Of a DNA stretch of 64,000 nucleotides, positions 35,470 to 45,623 are shown one piece after another. Position numbers and translations under genes: made by a program. The stretch spans positions 1,230,981,070 to 1,231,045,069 of the forward strand of contig CM062819.1 in the NCBI GenBank assembly GCA_031772625.1. Direction: 5' to 3'. The DNA is from Pinus tabuliformis (Eukaryota > Streptophyta > Pinopsida > Pinales > Pinaceae). Numbering within the stretch: the stretch's first letter is position 1; each line of letters begins with the position of its first letter. Under the pieces are notes generated by a model, which searched no databases, was not told the DNA's origin, and saw only the letters and a program-made list of their open reading frames with translations.

Positions 35470-38400
35470 TTAGGCTGATGGAGGAGAAGAATTCTTCTCC
35501 ACCAGCCTCATTTCAGAATCGCCTTGGAATAACTTAACAAACTCCTCTTTTGAGAGTGGCTTGTGGTAGACTTTTAACCGGTGGCCATTCACAATAAAGG
35601 GAGTTTGAAGTTCATCAATAGTCTTCACTCTAACTGCTCCATTATTAAAGACTTCATCAATCTCATATGGCCCAAGCCAATGAGTTTGAAATTTTCCTTT
35701 GAAGTCCTTAAATTTTGAATCAAACAAGAGTGTCCAATCACCCTTTTGAAACTTCTTTTCTTTGATATGTCGATCATGCCATTTGCTTCTTTGGTGCTGA
35801 ACTAGATCGGTTCTTAGAATTGCATCTTGTCTCATTTCATCTAGTTCATTTAACTGGTCCATTCTGTGCTTCTGGGCTTCTGATAAGCTCATCCCCAATT
35901 GAACTGCTGTCTTGAAAGTCTTGATTTGGAACTCAATGGGGAACAGGACTTCCTTCCCATAAACAAGTTCATAGGGAGAATGTCCTGTAGTGTTCCTCCA
36001 TGTAGTTCTATAGGCCCATAAGGCTTCAGGAAGCCTTTCTGCCCAATCTCTTCTATGTAGATGAACAGTCTTTGTGATGATGCTTTCAAGAACTTTATTT
36101 GTAGATTCTACTTGACCATTCGCTTGCGGATGGTATGGAGTAGATGTTCTATGCTTAATCTTATATTCCTCCATCAGCTTTTCCACCATCCTTGATGTAA
36201 ATTGGCTCCCCTGATCTGTTACAATTTCTCTTGGGACACCAAAACGAGTGAAAATATCCTTGAAAAGAAATTGAACAACTGAATTTTCAGTAGCAGAAGT
36301 TAATGCTATAGCTTCTACCCACTTGGTAACATAGTCAGTACAAACCAGTATATATCTATTTTGCTTGGATGGCGGATTAATTGGTCCAACAAAATCTAGA
36401 GCCCATTTCTCGAAAGGTTCGATGCATACCTGTGGCTGTAGTGGCATTTCATTTGAAAGAGTTGGTCTCCCAGTTCTTTGACAACTGTCACACCTTTTAA
36501 CATATTGCTTTGCATCCTTAAAGAGAGAAGGCCAATAATATCCTGATGAAAGGATTTTATAGGCAGTCCTCTTATCAGAAAAATGTCCGCCACAAGGTTC
36601 GTCATGACATGCCTTAAGGATGTCAGGCATCTCATCCTCTCGTACACATCTTCTGATCATCAAATCTGGCCCTGTTCTGAACAACTCATTAGAAATCCAA
36701 GAATAAAGTGAACTATCCTGAATGATTTTCCTTTTCTCATTAGGAAATAAATGTAAAGGTAATTTTCCAGTAACTAAATAATTAGCAATATCAGCATACC
36801 AAGGGGTTTTGGTAGTTACTGCAAACAAATACTCATCTGGAAATTTATCCTCTACCGGAGAGTCCTCATTAGTGTTTTGGATTCTAGACAAGAAGTCAGC
36901 TACTGTGTTCTGTTTACCTGGTCGATCTAACACAGTTATGTTGAATTCTTGTAAAAGCAAAAGCCATCTTGTAACTCTACCATTAGTGACTGGTTTGTTC
37001 ATGAGGTATCTAATGGCAGAGTGATCAGTGTGGACAAAGGTTTCATAGCCGGTTATATAGTGTCTAAACTTGTTTATAGCATGAACAACGGCTAGAAACT
37101 CCTTTTCAGTAACAGTATAATTTAACTCAGTAGGAGTCAAATTCTTACTCGTGTAATAAATGGCATAAGGGATCAAATCCTTTTGTCCCAAAACAGCTCC
37201 TAAAGCTGTATCTGAAGCATCAGTAGAAATGTGGAAAGGGAGTTTCCAATTTGGACCCCTTAAAATGGGTGCTTCAGATATTCTAGTCTTTAAAGCTTCA
37301 AAGGCAGATTGACATTCAGGATCCCACTTAAATTCACAATCTTTAGTGAGTAATTTGAAAAGAGGGGATGCTATCTTAGTGAAGTTTTCAATAAATCTTC
37401 TGTAATAACCAGTAAACCCAAGAAAACTTCTAACATCTCTTTGGCAATTTGGAACAGGTAACTTAGAGATGACTTCTACTTTAGATCTATCAACTTTGAT
37501 TCCATCTCCTGAAATATGATGTCCTAAAACAATCCCTTCAGTAAACATCATAAAACACTTTTCATGACTTAAAGAAAGATTTGTTTCCTTACATCTTACC
37601 AGTACTTTTTCCAAATTTGCCAAAGCTTCTTCAAATGTATTACCATAGACTGTGAAATTGTCCATGTATACCTCTACACAATCATGAATCAGATCTGAGA
37701 AGATTCCTAGTACAGCCCTTTGAAATGTAGCAGGTGCATTGCACAAACCAAAAGGGAGTACTCGATAGGCAAAAGTCCCCCAAGGACAAGTAAAGGTGGT
37801 TTTGTCTTGATCTTCAGGTGCTACCTGAATCTGATTGTAACCACTAAAACCATCCAAGAATGAGAAATACTTTTTACCTGCTAAAGTGTCTAATACCTGA
37901 TCAATAAAAGGTAGAGGAAAATGATCCTTTAAGGTTGCCTTGTTCAATTCTCGATAGTCAATGCAAACTCTCCATTTACCATTCTTTTTGGGCACTATAA
38001 CCAAGGGAGAAACCCATTGGCTATCTGAAATGGGGTAAATGAAGTTTACCTTGAGCAATTTCTGAAGTTCTTCTTTCACAATTTCCCTAAGATTTGGATT
38101 CATCCGTCTTTGTGGCTGCCTAATAGGTCTGCTGTTTTCTTCAATGTAAATATGATGAATACAAGTCTTAGGGTCGATTCCTTTCATGTCAGTATATTCC
38201 CATGCAAAGGCAGTGGAATGTTTTTGCAACAGTTTAGTTAATTCTTCTTGTTGTAGTCTTTCCAAGTTCTTGTTGATATTTAATGTTTTTCCTGGAAAGA
38301 CTTCAACTGTAGAACTACCAAACTCTTCCATTGAGAAGAGAGACATCTGTCTAGAGGAAAGATATTCAATATCTGCATCTAACTGGAATTGTGAAGAGTC

Positions 38401-41196
38401 ATATTCTAAAGGTGCCTCAAAATTTTCTAATGTATTTAGAATTTGACTGTCCTCACTGATTTCAGAGATGGTTAGAACAGGTTGAAGAGTATCCTCATCA
38501 TCAATCCACTCATCTTCTCCTATTTCTGTTATTGCCTTTGCGGGAGGATACAAGTTGAATTTCTTGGTAGAATTACCATCTGATATATACATGTCTCCCG
38601 ACCTACAACTTATGAAAGCATCAGCTGTGGCCAGCCAAGGTCTTCCTAGAATAAGAGGATGTCCTCCTAGATTGTTCTTGGGAGTTAAAATCATAAAATC
38701 AACTGGATATTCCCAAGAGTCTAGTGAGACTGGAATGTCTTCCAATACACCATCAGGTTTAATGATTGATCTGTCTGCAAGTTGCAGCAAAGTAGGTGTA
38801 AAGAGAAGGTTAGGAAGTTTTAACTGATCCATGGTCCGTCTACTCATAATGTTGATAGCGGCTCCTAAGTCAATCAAGGTATTTGGGATTTCAACCCCAT
38901 TAATGTGAGTTTTAACAATAGGGCTACCGGGATCTACATATTTTTGCATGGTAATTTTACCCATCATAATGTCTGCAATTTTTCCAACTAGATGTATCCT
39001 TTTTGTGTCTCTGGTTCTTTTTATTGTTTTTTTCAAACTCATCTCCTTTATTGTCTTTGCTAGAATGGGAATCTCCTTAATGGCTGTTAACAAGGGAATC
39101 TTGATACAGACATTTTTCAATTCATCTAGAAAGCTATAGTCAGGCAACCAAATCTGCTTCTCCACTCCTTTATCAATTTGCAATCTTTCAGGAAAAGGAG
39201 GAATAGCTGAAGATGTGGGTTGCTCTACTAAGGGAGTTGATTCTTTTTCTTTTTCTTTAATGCTTGGGTTTTGAAGGGATACTTCAGAACCCTTATTGGC
39301 TTTGAGAGATTCTTCCTCAGAAATGCTTGGTTGTTGAGCACTTGTAGAAGGTTGGTCTAGGATTCTACCTGATCTGAGTTGGACCTCATTGAGAGGGACA
39401 ACCATATAGGTAGGGAATGGTTGACCTTCCATAAGTGGTTGACCTTCCATCACATAAGCATTTTGAGGATTTCTATTATTGGGGTTTGGTTGAGGTTGAG
39501 AGGGAAGTTGATTTGGCCTCTGCTGAGATTGTAACAAGAGTTGAGAATTTTGATTTTGTGGAGGAGGTTGTTGTTGTTGAGGGAATGGTAATGACAATTG
39601 TTGACCTTGATTTGGAAGTTGGGGAGCTTGCTGATTCTGAAAGGATTGAGGATATTGATAGAATTGGGCAAATCTCCCATAAGGATTTTGCATTTGCATG
39701 CTTTGCAACCATGCTTGGAAAGGATTTTGTGGTTGTGACCAAGGTTGTTGCCAAGGATTCCAATTTGGTGGGGGCTGGAAATTCATAGAGTTGTTAAACC
39801 CTTGATTTTTCTGCCCCTGCCAAGGTCTTCTTGCAACAAAACAAAGAGATTCAAGCGTACTTGGATCTTCTTGAAAGACTGCTTTGAGGCCAGGGATTGA
39901 AGGACATTCCTTGGTCTCATGAGTTTCTGAGCAAATTACACAGGTTTCCACAACTTGTGCTTCCAAGGGACATTCCCTTAAAGCATGCTTCTTTCTACAC
40001 TTCGGGCAAAAGATGGTCATAGCCTCGGCTTCTGCTTTTTGTTTATTCTGAATCTTAAGGGTATCAATTTGTTCACTAAGACTCCCTAAGATGTCAGTTT
40101 TAAATTCATCTAGCATATTACCGATTTCAGCCCTACTCACTGATCCTGTTGCAGATTTATTTGCCCTAAGGAGAGAAGGATCTCTAGGCCCTTTTTGAGT
40201 TTTTGATTTGCCTCTTGAGAGATGGGTACATAGTTCTGCTATATCACTGAGAGGAAGTTGAGAAATATCCCCTTTTCCCATCATGTTTAAGATATCTATC
40301 CATTCATCCCTAATGGCTTTTAATAAGAGGGCTTTTAAGGTCTCTTCATCCAAGGTGCTCATTTTTGCTCTTTTTAAATTATATTGAAATCTCTCAAGTA
40401 AATCTTCTAAGCTCTCATCTTCTTTTTGCATCATTTTAAAAACCTCATCCTTATGATTAGTAGGCATACAATAGTCCAAATACCTATCCAAAAAGGTTTG
40501 TTTCATTTCATCCCAGGTCCTAATGGACTGAGTAAGTAACCCCATGAACCATTTCAAAGCTTGATCTTTTAATGTTGATGGGAACAGTTTGAGTTTCTGA
40601 GTATCATCCAGATAGTCATAAGTTCGACACACAACTTCAAATTCAAACAAGAATGTTTCAGGGTCCTCAGTTCTTAATCCATGAAAATTTGGGAGAACGG
40701 ATGGTGATATGTTTTTCATGGTGGCTCGGGAGTCCTCATCAACAATGGGAAACCCAAATGTGTTATCCCCATCTCTATTTCCTCCAATGGGACCTCTACC
40801 TCCTCCATTGTTATTGTTATTTCCTCCTCCTCCTCTACCTCTACCTCTATCGCCTCCTTCTTCCTCTGCCATGATGATTCTCCTAGGGATTTCAAAATCT
40901 TCTGGTTCTTCTACAAAGGGTGAATGAGGAGAGATTTCTCCTTCCTCTTCAGGTGAGTCTATTTCCTCAATTACAATTGGTTGTCTGGTAGGAGAAAGAG
41001 AAGAGTCTCTTCCTAGTTCAAACTCAATAGAAGGTATAGGAGAGTCAACTCTTGGCTCTTGAATTTCAGGACTAGGAGTTTCGGTTGGAGATAAGGAAGG
41101 TGTCTCTTGTCTATCTCTTGAAGCAGATGGACTTGTAAAAATTGAACTTCGAGCTCTAGCTAAAAACCTTCCCCTAGAATCTCTAGCTCTATGCAT
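35470..41196 (-). CDS. Element E gag-pol polyprotein, Athila-like gypsy
   Basis: A single uninterrupted 1,908-codon frame begins with ATG at 41196. It encodes the capsid and replication enzymes of the element. Order: acidic/Ser-rich N-terminus, RG/N-rich patch (about 110-140), gag capsid (about 160-330, including KWFMGL), Cys/His motif CPKCRKKHALRECP (from C397) and a second one about 20 residues later, Gln/Pro-rich linker (460-600), aspartic protease IDLGAAIN with D776, RT (LDGFSGYNQ; active site YMDN with N1180), RNase H (STDASDTALGA), integrase H2C2 region (HDEPCGGHF ... CDSCQ) and DDE triad D1601, D1661 and E1697 with 35 residues between the last two, and a GPY-type C-terminal block. There is no chromodomain. 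The second Asp of the YxDD box is Asn, which should cripple the RT. All other catalytic residues I checked are present. Confidence 0.93.
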   Translation of the reverse strand: MHRARDSRGRFLARARSSIFTSPSASRDRQETPSLSPTETPSPEIQEPRVDSPIPSIEFELGRDSSLSPTRQPIVIEEIDSPEEEGEISPHSPFVEEPEDFEIPRRIIMAEEEGGDRGRGRGGGGNNNNNGGGRGPIGGNRDGDNTFGFPIVDEDSRATMKNISPSVLPNFHGLRTEDPETFLFEFEVVCRTYDYLDDTQKLKLFPSTLKDQALKWFMGLLTQSIRTWDEMKQTFLDRYLDYCMPTNHKDEVFKMMQKEDESLEDLLERFQYNLKRAKMSTLDEETLKALLLKAIRDEWIDILNMMGKGDISQLPLSDIAELCTHLSRGKSKTQKGPRDPSLLRANKSATGSVSRAEIGNMLDEFKTDILGSLSEQIDTLKIQNKQKAEAEAMTIFCPKCRKKHALRECPLEAQVVETCVICSETHETKECPSIPGLKAVFQEDPSTLESLCFVARRPWQGQKNQGFNNSMNFQPPPNWNPWQQPWSQPQNPFQAWLQSMQMQNPYGRFAQFYQYPQSFQNQQAPQLPNQGQQLSLPFPQQQQPPPQNQNSQLLLQSQQRPNQLPSQPQPNPNNRNPQNAYVMEGQPLMEGQPFPTYMVVPLNEVQLRSGRILDQPSTSAQQPSISEEESLKANKGSEVSLQNPSIKEKEKESTPLVEQPTSSAIPPFPERLQIDKGVEKQIWLPDYSFLDELKNVCIKIPLLTAIKEIPILAKTIKEMSLKKTIKRTRDTKRIHLVGKIADIMMGKITMQKYVDPGSPIVKTHINGVEIPNTLIDLGAAINIMSRRTMDQLKLPNLLFTPTLLQLADRSIIKPDGVLEDIPVSLDSWEYPVDFMILTPKNNLGGHPLILGRPWLATADAFISCRSGDMYISDGNSTKKFNLYPPAKAITEIGEDEWIDDEDTLQPVLTISEISEDSQILNTLENFEAPLEYDSSQFQLDADIEYLSSRQMSLFSMEEFGSSTVEVFPGKTLNINKNLERLQQEELTKLLQKHSTAFAWEYTDMKGIDPKTCIHHIYIEENSRPIRQPQRRMNPNLREIVKEELQKLLKVNFIYPISDSQWVSPLVIVPKKNGKWRVCIDYRELNKATLKDHFPLPFIDQVLDTLAGKKYFSFLDGFSGYNQIQVAPEDQDKTTFTCPWGTFAYRVLPFGLCNAPATFQRAVLGIFSDLIHDCVEVYMDNFTVYGNTFEEALANLEKVLVRCKETNLSLSHEKCFMMFTEGIVLGHHISGDGIKVDRSKVEVISKLPVPNCQRDVRSFLGFTGYYRRFIENFTKIASPLFKLLTKDCEFKWDPECQSAFEALKTRISEAPILRGPNWKLPFHISTDASDTALGAVLGQKDLIPYAIYYTSKNLTPTELNYTVTEKEFLAVVHAINKFRHYITGYETFVHTDHSAIRYLMNKPVTNGRVTRWLLLLQEFNITVLDRPGKQNTVADFLSRIQNTNEDSPVEDKFPDEYLFAVTTKTPWYADIANYLVTGKLPLHLFPNEKRKIIQDSSLYSWISNELFRTGPDLMIRRCVREDEMPDILKACHDEPCGGHFSDKRTAYKILSSGYYWPSLFKDAKQYVKRCDSCQRTGRPTLSNEMPLQPQVCIEPFEKWALDFVGPINPPSKQNRYILVCTDYVTKWVEAIALTSATENSVVQFLFKDIFTRFGVPREIVTDQGSQFTSRMVEKLMEEYKIKHRTSTPYHPQANGQVESTNKVLESIITKTVHLHRRDWAERLPEALWAYRTTWRNTTGHSPYELVYGKEVLFPIEFQIKTFKTAVQLGMSLSEAQKHRMDQLNELDEMRQDAILRTDLVQHQRSKWHDRHIKEKKFQKGDWTLLFDSKFKDFKGKFQTHWLGPYEIDEVFNNGAVRVKTIDELQTPFIVNGHRLKVYHKPLSKEEFVKLFQGDSEMRLVEKNSSPPSA

Positions 41197-41464
41197 GTCA
41201 TTTTTATTTTATCTTCAAGTTAAGTTAAATAGTTCTTTTTCTGATCTTCCAGTTCACTCTAGGTGCAAGAAGAGAGCATACTCAAGAAACTATTAAATCA
41301 ATAACTTTCTCCTTTCTGATCCTCCAGATCACTTCAAAGTGCAAGAGGAGAGCATACTTAGATGGGTTATTAACTTCTTTTCTTGAAGTTTTTTTTTTTT
41401 TATATATTTTTTTCTTCTAAGAATATGGCTACTTAATTTCACTTCCCCAGCAACGGCGCCAAAA
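41197..41464 (-). other. Element E leader and primer-binding site
   Basis: The primer site (minus TGGCGCCGTTGCTGGGG) is at 41445-41461, three bases inside the LTR end at 41465. It is the Athila/Tat-type site, usually assigned to tRNA-Asp. The leader contains a diverged tandem duplication of about 75 bases (copies starting near 41241 and 41316: CTGATCNTCCAG ... GTGCAAG ... AGAGCATACT) and a T-rich run (41389-41413). Confidence 0.75.
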
Positions 41465-42885
41465 TGTTTAGTCAATTTAGTGTTATCTAAATTGCTAGTA
41501 TTTATTGTCAACCCGGGGCTCGTAAGCTGATGAAGTGAGGGTGTACTATATGTACTTAAGTAACCTCTTAGAGTTTTTCTTATCGTTGGGGGGTGTTGTT
41601 GTGGTTAATTATGTTCCTAAGATGGAGTGAGAATTTATAAACAAGTGAGTGATGGTGTGTGTGTAGAGTGAATTCTAAATGAGTGGAAGTGTGTGTGGAG
41701 TGATCTCTAACTAATTGCTTGAAAGGAAATGCTTGGAAAGAATAAATGAATTGAAATGACTTGAAATAAACTTGAAAGCAAATGACCACTACCAATGGCA
41801 CTAGACACCGTTCAAGTTGCTGCTAATAAAAGAAAAGAGAATCACTTTTAAAACCCAAGAATAAAGATTATCTCTCTCCAACTCGATGCTTCAAAGCACA
41901 TGTACTGTGTAAAGCACGGAAAGAAAGTAGCTTAAGTGGAATTTATAAAAGTGAGAAAATATGCTTGAAAGACTAATGATAATAATTTGCTATTTCTAAT
42001 TCTCTACTTCAGCCATATGTACTATGGAAAGCATGATTAGAAAGTAGTGAGGAAATAGTCTAGGAAGCACTTTAAAATCAAAACTTTTACTCTAAAGACT
42101 AGTGGTAATGATTTACTCTTTCTAACTCGATGCTTCAAAGCACATGTACTGTGTAAAGCACGGAAAGAAAGTAGCTTAAGAACAGTCCAAAAAGTACCCA
42201 AACAAGCTGCAAGTTAGTGATATTTTGATCTTAAAAGATAATAATTTATGATGAAGATCATTCATGTATGTTAACAGCTCTTTGAGAAATAAGATTAAAA
42301 ACTAACTATAAAGACAAAGGCAGCACTTGAATTGTCAACTTCAAATACCATTAGCTGTAAAGCAAACACAACACATATGAAAATAAATCCCGGGCTAAAA
42401 GAAACCTGCAAAGAAATAACACTGATCAGCTGAAAAGAAAGGAAAACAAGTAAATGAAACTATACATGCTTAAGGAAATAAATAAGAAAATAATGAAATG
42501 CTGCACATGAAATACTTTACAAAGGCTGAGATGAGCAGGGGCCCTCTGTTCATTCAGCCATAAGAGAACTCAAAGATCTGGAAACTTCAAAACAGTGCTA
42601 TATTGATTTCTCCATTTGCAAAAAGTTTACAAAACAGAGTGCTGGAATAGCACTAGAAAACAGAGTTCACAAAAGCTTCTAAATTCAACACAAGTGCAGC
42701 AAATTACAACTAATCCAAAAGTTCTTTGAGCGTACGCAGACGCATCAATTTATAGGAGTTTCTAAGATAGCCTATGCGTACAGCTAGTTTAACAGAAAAA
42801 CAATAAAACAGTATGCGTATTAAAGGTCCTTTGACACATCACGGCTGCGTGGACGAGTTTAGTGGTTCTGTCGACATGGATAATA
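41465..42885 (-). repeat. Element E 5' LTR (truncated)
   Basis: Nearly identical to 30624-32045. It should continue for about 490 bases by comparison with the 3' LTR, but stops at 42885 where D's 3' LTR begins (taggagtct). The two bases TA are shared by both sides of the junction. Confidence 0.85.
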
Positions 42886-43589
42886 GGAGTCTAGTATGAG
42901 TTAATTGTGAGTTGTAAAATAGAAGACTCGGTTTCATGAGTCAGTTCAGTTAAATTAGTTCTCAAACTGATTGAGAGAACTAATAGTGAGTTAATTGTCA
43001 GTGGTGTTACTAATGAACTTCGCGAGTGCTACTCTAGTTAACTAAATATTTACTCATTAGAAACTCATGCATGTCAATTCTGAAAAAGACCTGATTGAGA
43101 CTAGAGTGCAGGGACAGTGTGCTATTTGTTTTAGATTTTTCTGAGTTGCAATGACAGTGCATGCATTTAGGAACTAACCCTAGAGGGATTGCGCAGTTTT
43201 TAAAGGCTTTATTTCCCTTTAAATACAAGTTATCCTCCATAGGAATTACGCATTGGAATAGAGACTTGGGGAGTTTGTGAAGAGGCTAAGATTTGGCCTT
43301 GAGCTTGCTTATGAGTTGGAGATTGAATTTGATGAGTGTTGGGATTGTTCTCGAGAGAACAAGCATTGTAATTTCATCTTGATTTTCCGGATTAATACAA
43401 AACATATAGTGGGGTTTTGAGTTGTGGCTTTCCCTGGATATTTATTGTGTTATGTGCATTTGATTCTCTTCCTCTATTGATTATTGTTTGCTCGGTGTGT
43501 ATGGGCTTCCGCTGTAAAGAGTAGAAGTAGATTCTTGTCTCTTGCTTTAGAAAATTGCATTAGCTTGTGAATCTACAGGGTTTTCTACA
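42886..43589 (+). repeat. Element D 3' LTR, left part deleted
   Basis: Aligns with 22956-23658 of D's 5' LTR, including the CTTTAAATACAAG TATA-like region. It ends TTTCTACA at 43589 and is followed by TTTCA, one base different from CTTCA before the 5' LTR. The first ~182 bases are missing. Confidence 0.82.
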
Positions 43590-44259
43590 TTTCATGCATC
43601 AGAGCGTCCAAGGATAGAACTCGATTACCAAGTTACAATTTTTTTCTTCTAGAGATTATACTAGATGTCAATCACTATTCTATATAATCTTGAGAAATTC
43701 TTAATTCTTTGAGTAAGCCATTTTTTTCCTTTTAAAACATCACATAGTCATACAAATCATGTTACAAGATTCTAGCCACGTTAATTTTATCCAAGAGCCA
43801 CTTCCAATGTGTATCCATGTGCCTTTTATTCCATCATCTAGCTATATGTCTCATAATGAGTTTTCATCCTGATCCACTGCATTCCTTCATCCCTTTAAGA
43901 GTATTATTTCCATACAACATCGAATGTATATTATCTTTTTCATAATGCTTCTTCTAAGAACCATTCAAAATGATGGTTATTTCAAGATCATGATGATCCA
44001 CCTAGTAAATATGACTGCCTCTAACATAATGTTAGATAATGCCTAGATGAGAAATATGAAAAATGGCTTATCTACTTTTAAAGGCTAGATGATTTCTACA
44101 AAGTAACTTAACCAAGTAGACTTTACATATGCTACTATCACATACTTCTCTCTATGATGTTATGAAAAATAAAGATTAATTGTAAAGTAAACAACAATGC
44201 ATGTTATACTAAAGTAAATATTAATCCTCAAAAAGAACCTGACAGACAGCGTACCTTAT
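43590..44259 (-). other. Element A interior between gag and D insertion
   Basis: Short open stretches exist on the minus strand, but no protease, integrase or RT motif. This stretch, continuing at 22773-21586, is all that remains where a copia pol would be expected. Confidence 0.5.
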
Positions 44260-45098
44260 TCAATAGTAAATATCTTTAACATCTTCTTTTGTTGGCTTCT
44301 TCTCAGGTTCCTCTGTTTCCATAGTTATATGAACCCTGCTTCTTTCCCTTCTCTTGTTGTTATGTTGGCTTGGATAGTCCATATTAAAGTTTCCATATTC
44401 ATTTCTCTTAATGCATTGAACCTTGGACATATCTTTCTTCTTGGAATTCTTGAACTTTCACTTCTTCAGCTTCTTGAATCGAGCTAGAAAGGTTTGACAC
44501 TATTCATCTAATCCATTGTCATCTTTTATCTTAATCCCAAATTCTTCCAAAATGCATTGAGCCCACAACTCATCACAATCATTTGAGTCTTTCTTAGAGT
44601 AGATGCTTGTTGCAAAGTTTCTCCATTCTGGTGGCAATACATTTAATACATAGATAGTCATTTCCAAATCAGAAATTGTCTCTCCAAGCTCCTGCAAGTG
44701 ATCTCTTAATTGAGATATATTCATTAGAAAGGATGCCATGTCCTCATTCTTTGATTTTTCATCATTTATAGTTTATTCCACAAGGACATTTTTTAACCTA
44801 ATGTACTTACAGAGTACAATTTCACTGAATTTTCATACATAGCCTTGGAAGTTTTCAAATTTACAACAAATGGAACATGAGGATATTTAATGGATTCAAC
44901 TATAATCCTTTGTTCCCTTACTTCCCCTTTCTTGTACTTTTCTAGTTCTTGAGTCTTGTCTTTGCCATATTCATTAATTTCCCTAGTTACATATTCCATT
45001 ACCTCATGTTCTACAAGTGTCAGGTCAATCATTTTTTTTCATGATAGGAAATTTGATGTTGCAACAAGCTTATTTATCTTCTTGTAGAAGGAACCCAT
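44260..45098 (-). pseudogene. Element A gag (copia type)
   Basis: The ATG at 45098 begins MGSFYKKINKLV and the frame ends at a TGA at 44260. It shows the usual copia gag helices (EVREQRIIVESIKYPHVP near 44900, MNISQLRDHLQELGE near 44715, LNVLPPEWRNFATSIYSKK near 44620) and a lysine-rich nucleocapsid region. The CCHC knuckle has decayed (KVQCIKRNEYGNFNMDYP keeps one Cys). A stop replaces the conserved Trp after FLS near 45045 (TGG to TGA), and at least two more stops or frameshifts follow. The reading stops in an acidic tail (EPEKKPTKEDVKDIYY) with no pol after it. Confidence 0.82.
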
Positions 45099-45127
45099 GA
45101 CCTGTAGATTTAAACATAGAGTAATAA

Positions 45128-45608
45128 TGATGCAGGAGAATCTAACCTAGGGTTGAATGTTTACTAAAAGAGTTAGTTTCCTAAGTTATAATTTAATTAT
45201 TTATTATATTTTCCTATAATTTTAGGAGAGAATGAGAATTATTGTAATGAAGAGAAAGTTTGAGAGTATTTTGGAAGAGTTGAGATATTTTAAGGTTAGT
45301 TAGATATCGTCTAGAGATAAGGGATTAGGTGAGAGTTTTTATGGATCATGAGAGATTTTGTGGGAGTTTTTTTAGGATATAGAACCTACTTTGATTCAAA
45401 TCCACTTGTATAAATCTAAGTGAGCCATGAGGAATGTAAGGTAAGAATGAGAGTTTGGAATGAGAGGCCAATGATTAAGCCAAGAATTCTCTTGTAAATA
45501 TTTTTTTCTTTAATAAATTATTTATAAATTTTTGTAGGTTGTGTGTGGATTTTACTTTTATATTGTGTGATAATTATTAATTTGCATGCCCTATGACCTG
45601 TAACATCA
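45128..45608 (+). repeat. Element C 5' LTR
   Basis: Starts TGATGCAGGAG and ends GTAACATCA, with TGATG/CATCA inverted ends. TATAAAT is at 45409-45415. It aligns with 56323-56811 (about 10% different by eye). Confidence 0.85.
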
Positions 45609-45612
45609 TTTT

Positions 45613-45623
45613 TGGTATGAGAG
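45613..45623 (+). other. Element C primer-binding site
   Basis: TGGTATGAGAG, one base from the initiator-Met-type site, four bases after the LTR. Confidence 0.75.

Larger units (their letters stand above)
30624..42885 (-). mobile_element. Element E: Athila-like gypsy element with intact gag-pol frame
   Basis: This minus-strand element has a 3' LTR at 30624-32532, a polypurine tract at 32533-32545, an accessory ORF at 32582-34258, gag-pol at 35470-41196, a primer site at 41445-41461 and a truncated 5' LTR at 41465-42885. The primer site (TGGCGCCGTTGC then TGGGG) and the gag-pol plus downstream ORF layout are those of the Athila lineage. The shared LTR portion (about 1,420 bases) shows about five substitutions and one single-base indel by eye, so this is the youngest element here. 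The 5' end of the 5' LTR is missing together with part of D's LTR, joined through a TA microhomology at 42884-42885. No intact target duplication can therefore be checked. Confidence 0.9.
22774..43589 (+). mobile_element. Element D: copia retrotransposon inside A, itself broken by E
   Basis: A plus-strand element with 5' LTR 22774-23658, primer site at 23659, gag-pol to about 26631, and a truncated 3' LTR at 42886-43589. Flanks are CTTCA (22769-22773) and TTTCA (43590-43594), one transition apart, so the ends are probably original. The second half of RT, RNase H and the first ~182 bases of the 3' LTR are missing. The space between is filled by LTR fragments (26632-30623) and element E. Confidence 0.8.

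Noticed and set aside
39435..39788. Plus-strand ORF inside E
   Set aside because: It is the antisense shadow of the Gln/Pro-rich gag linker.
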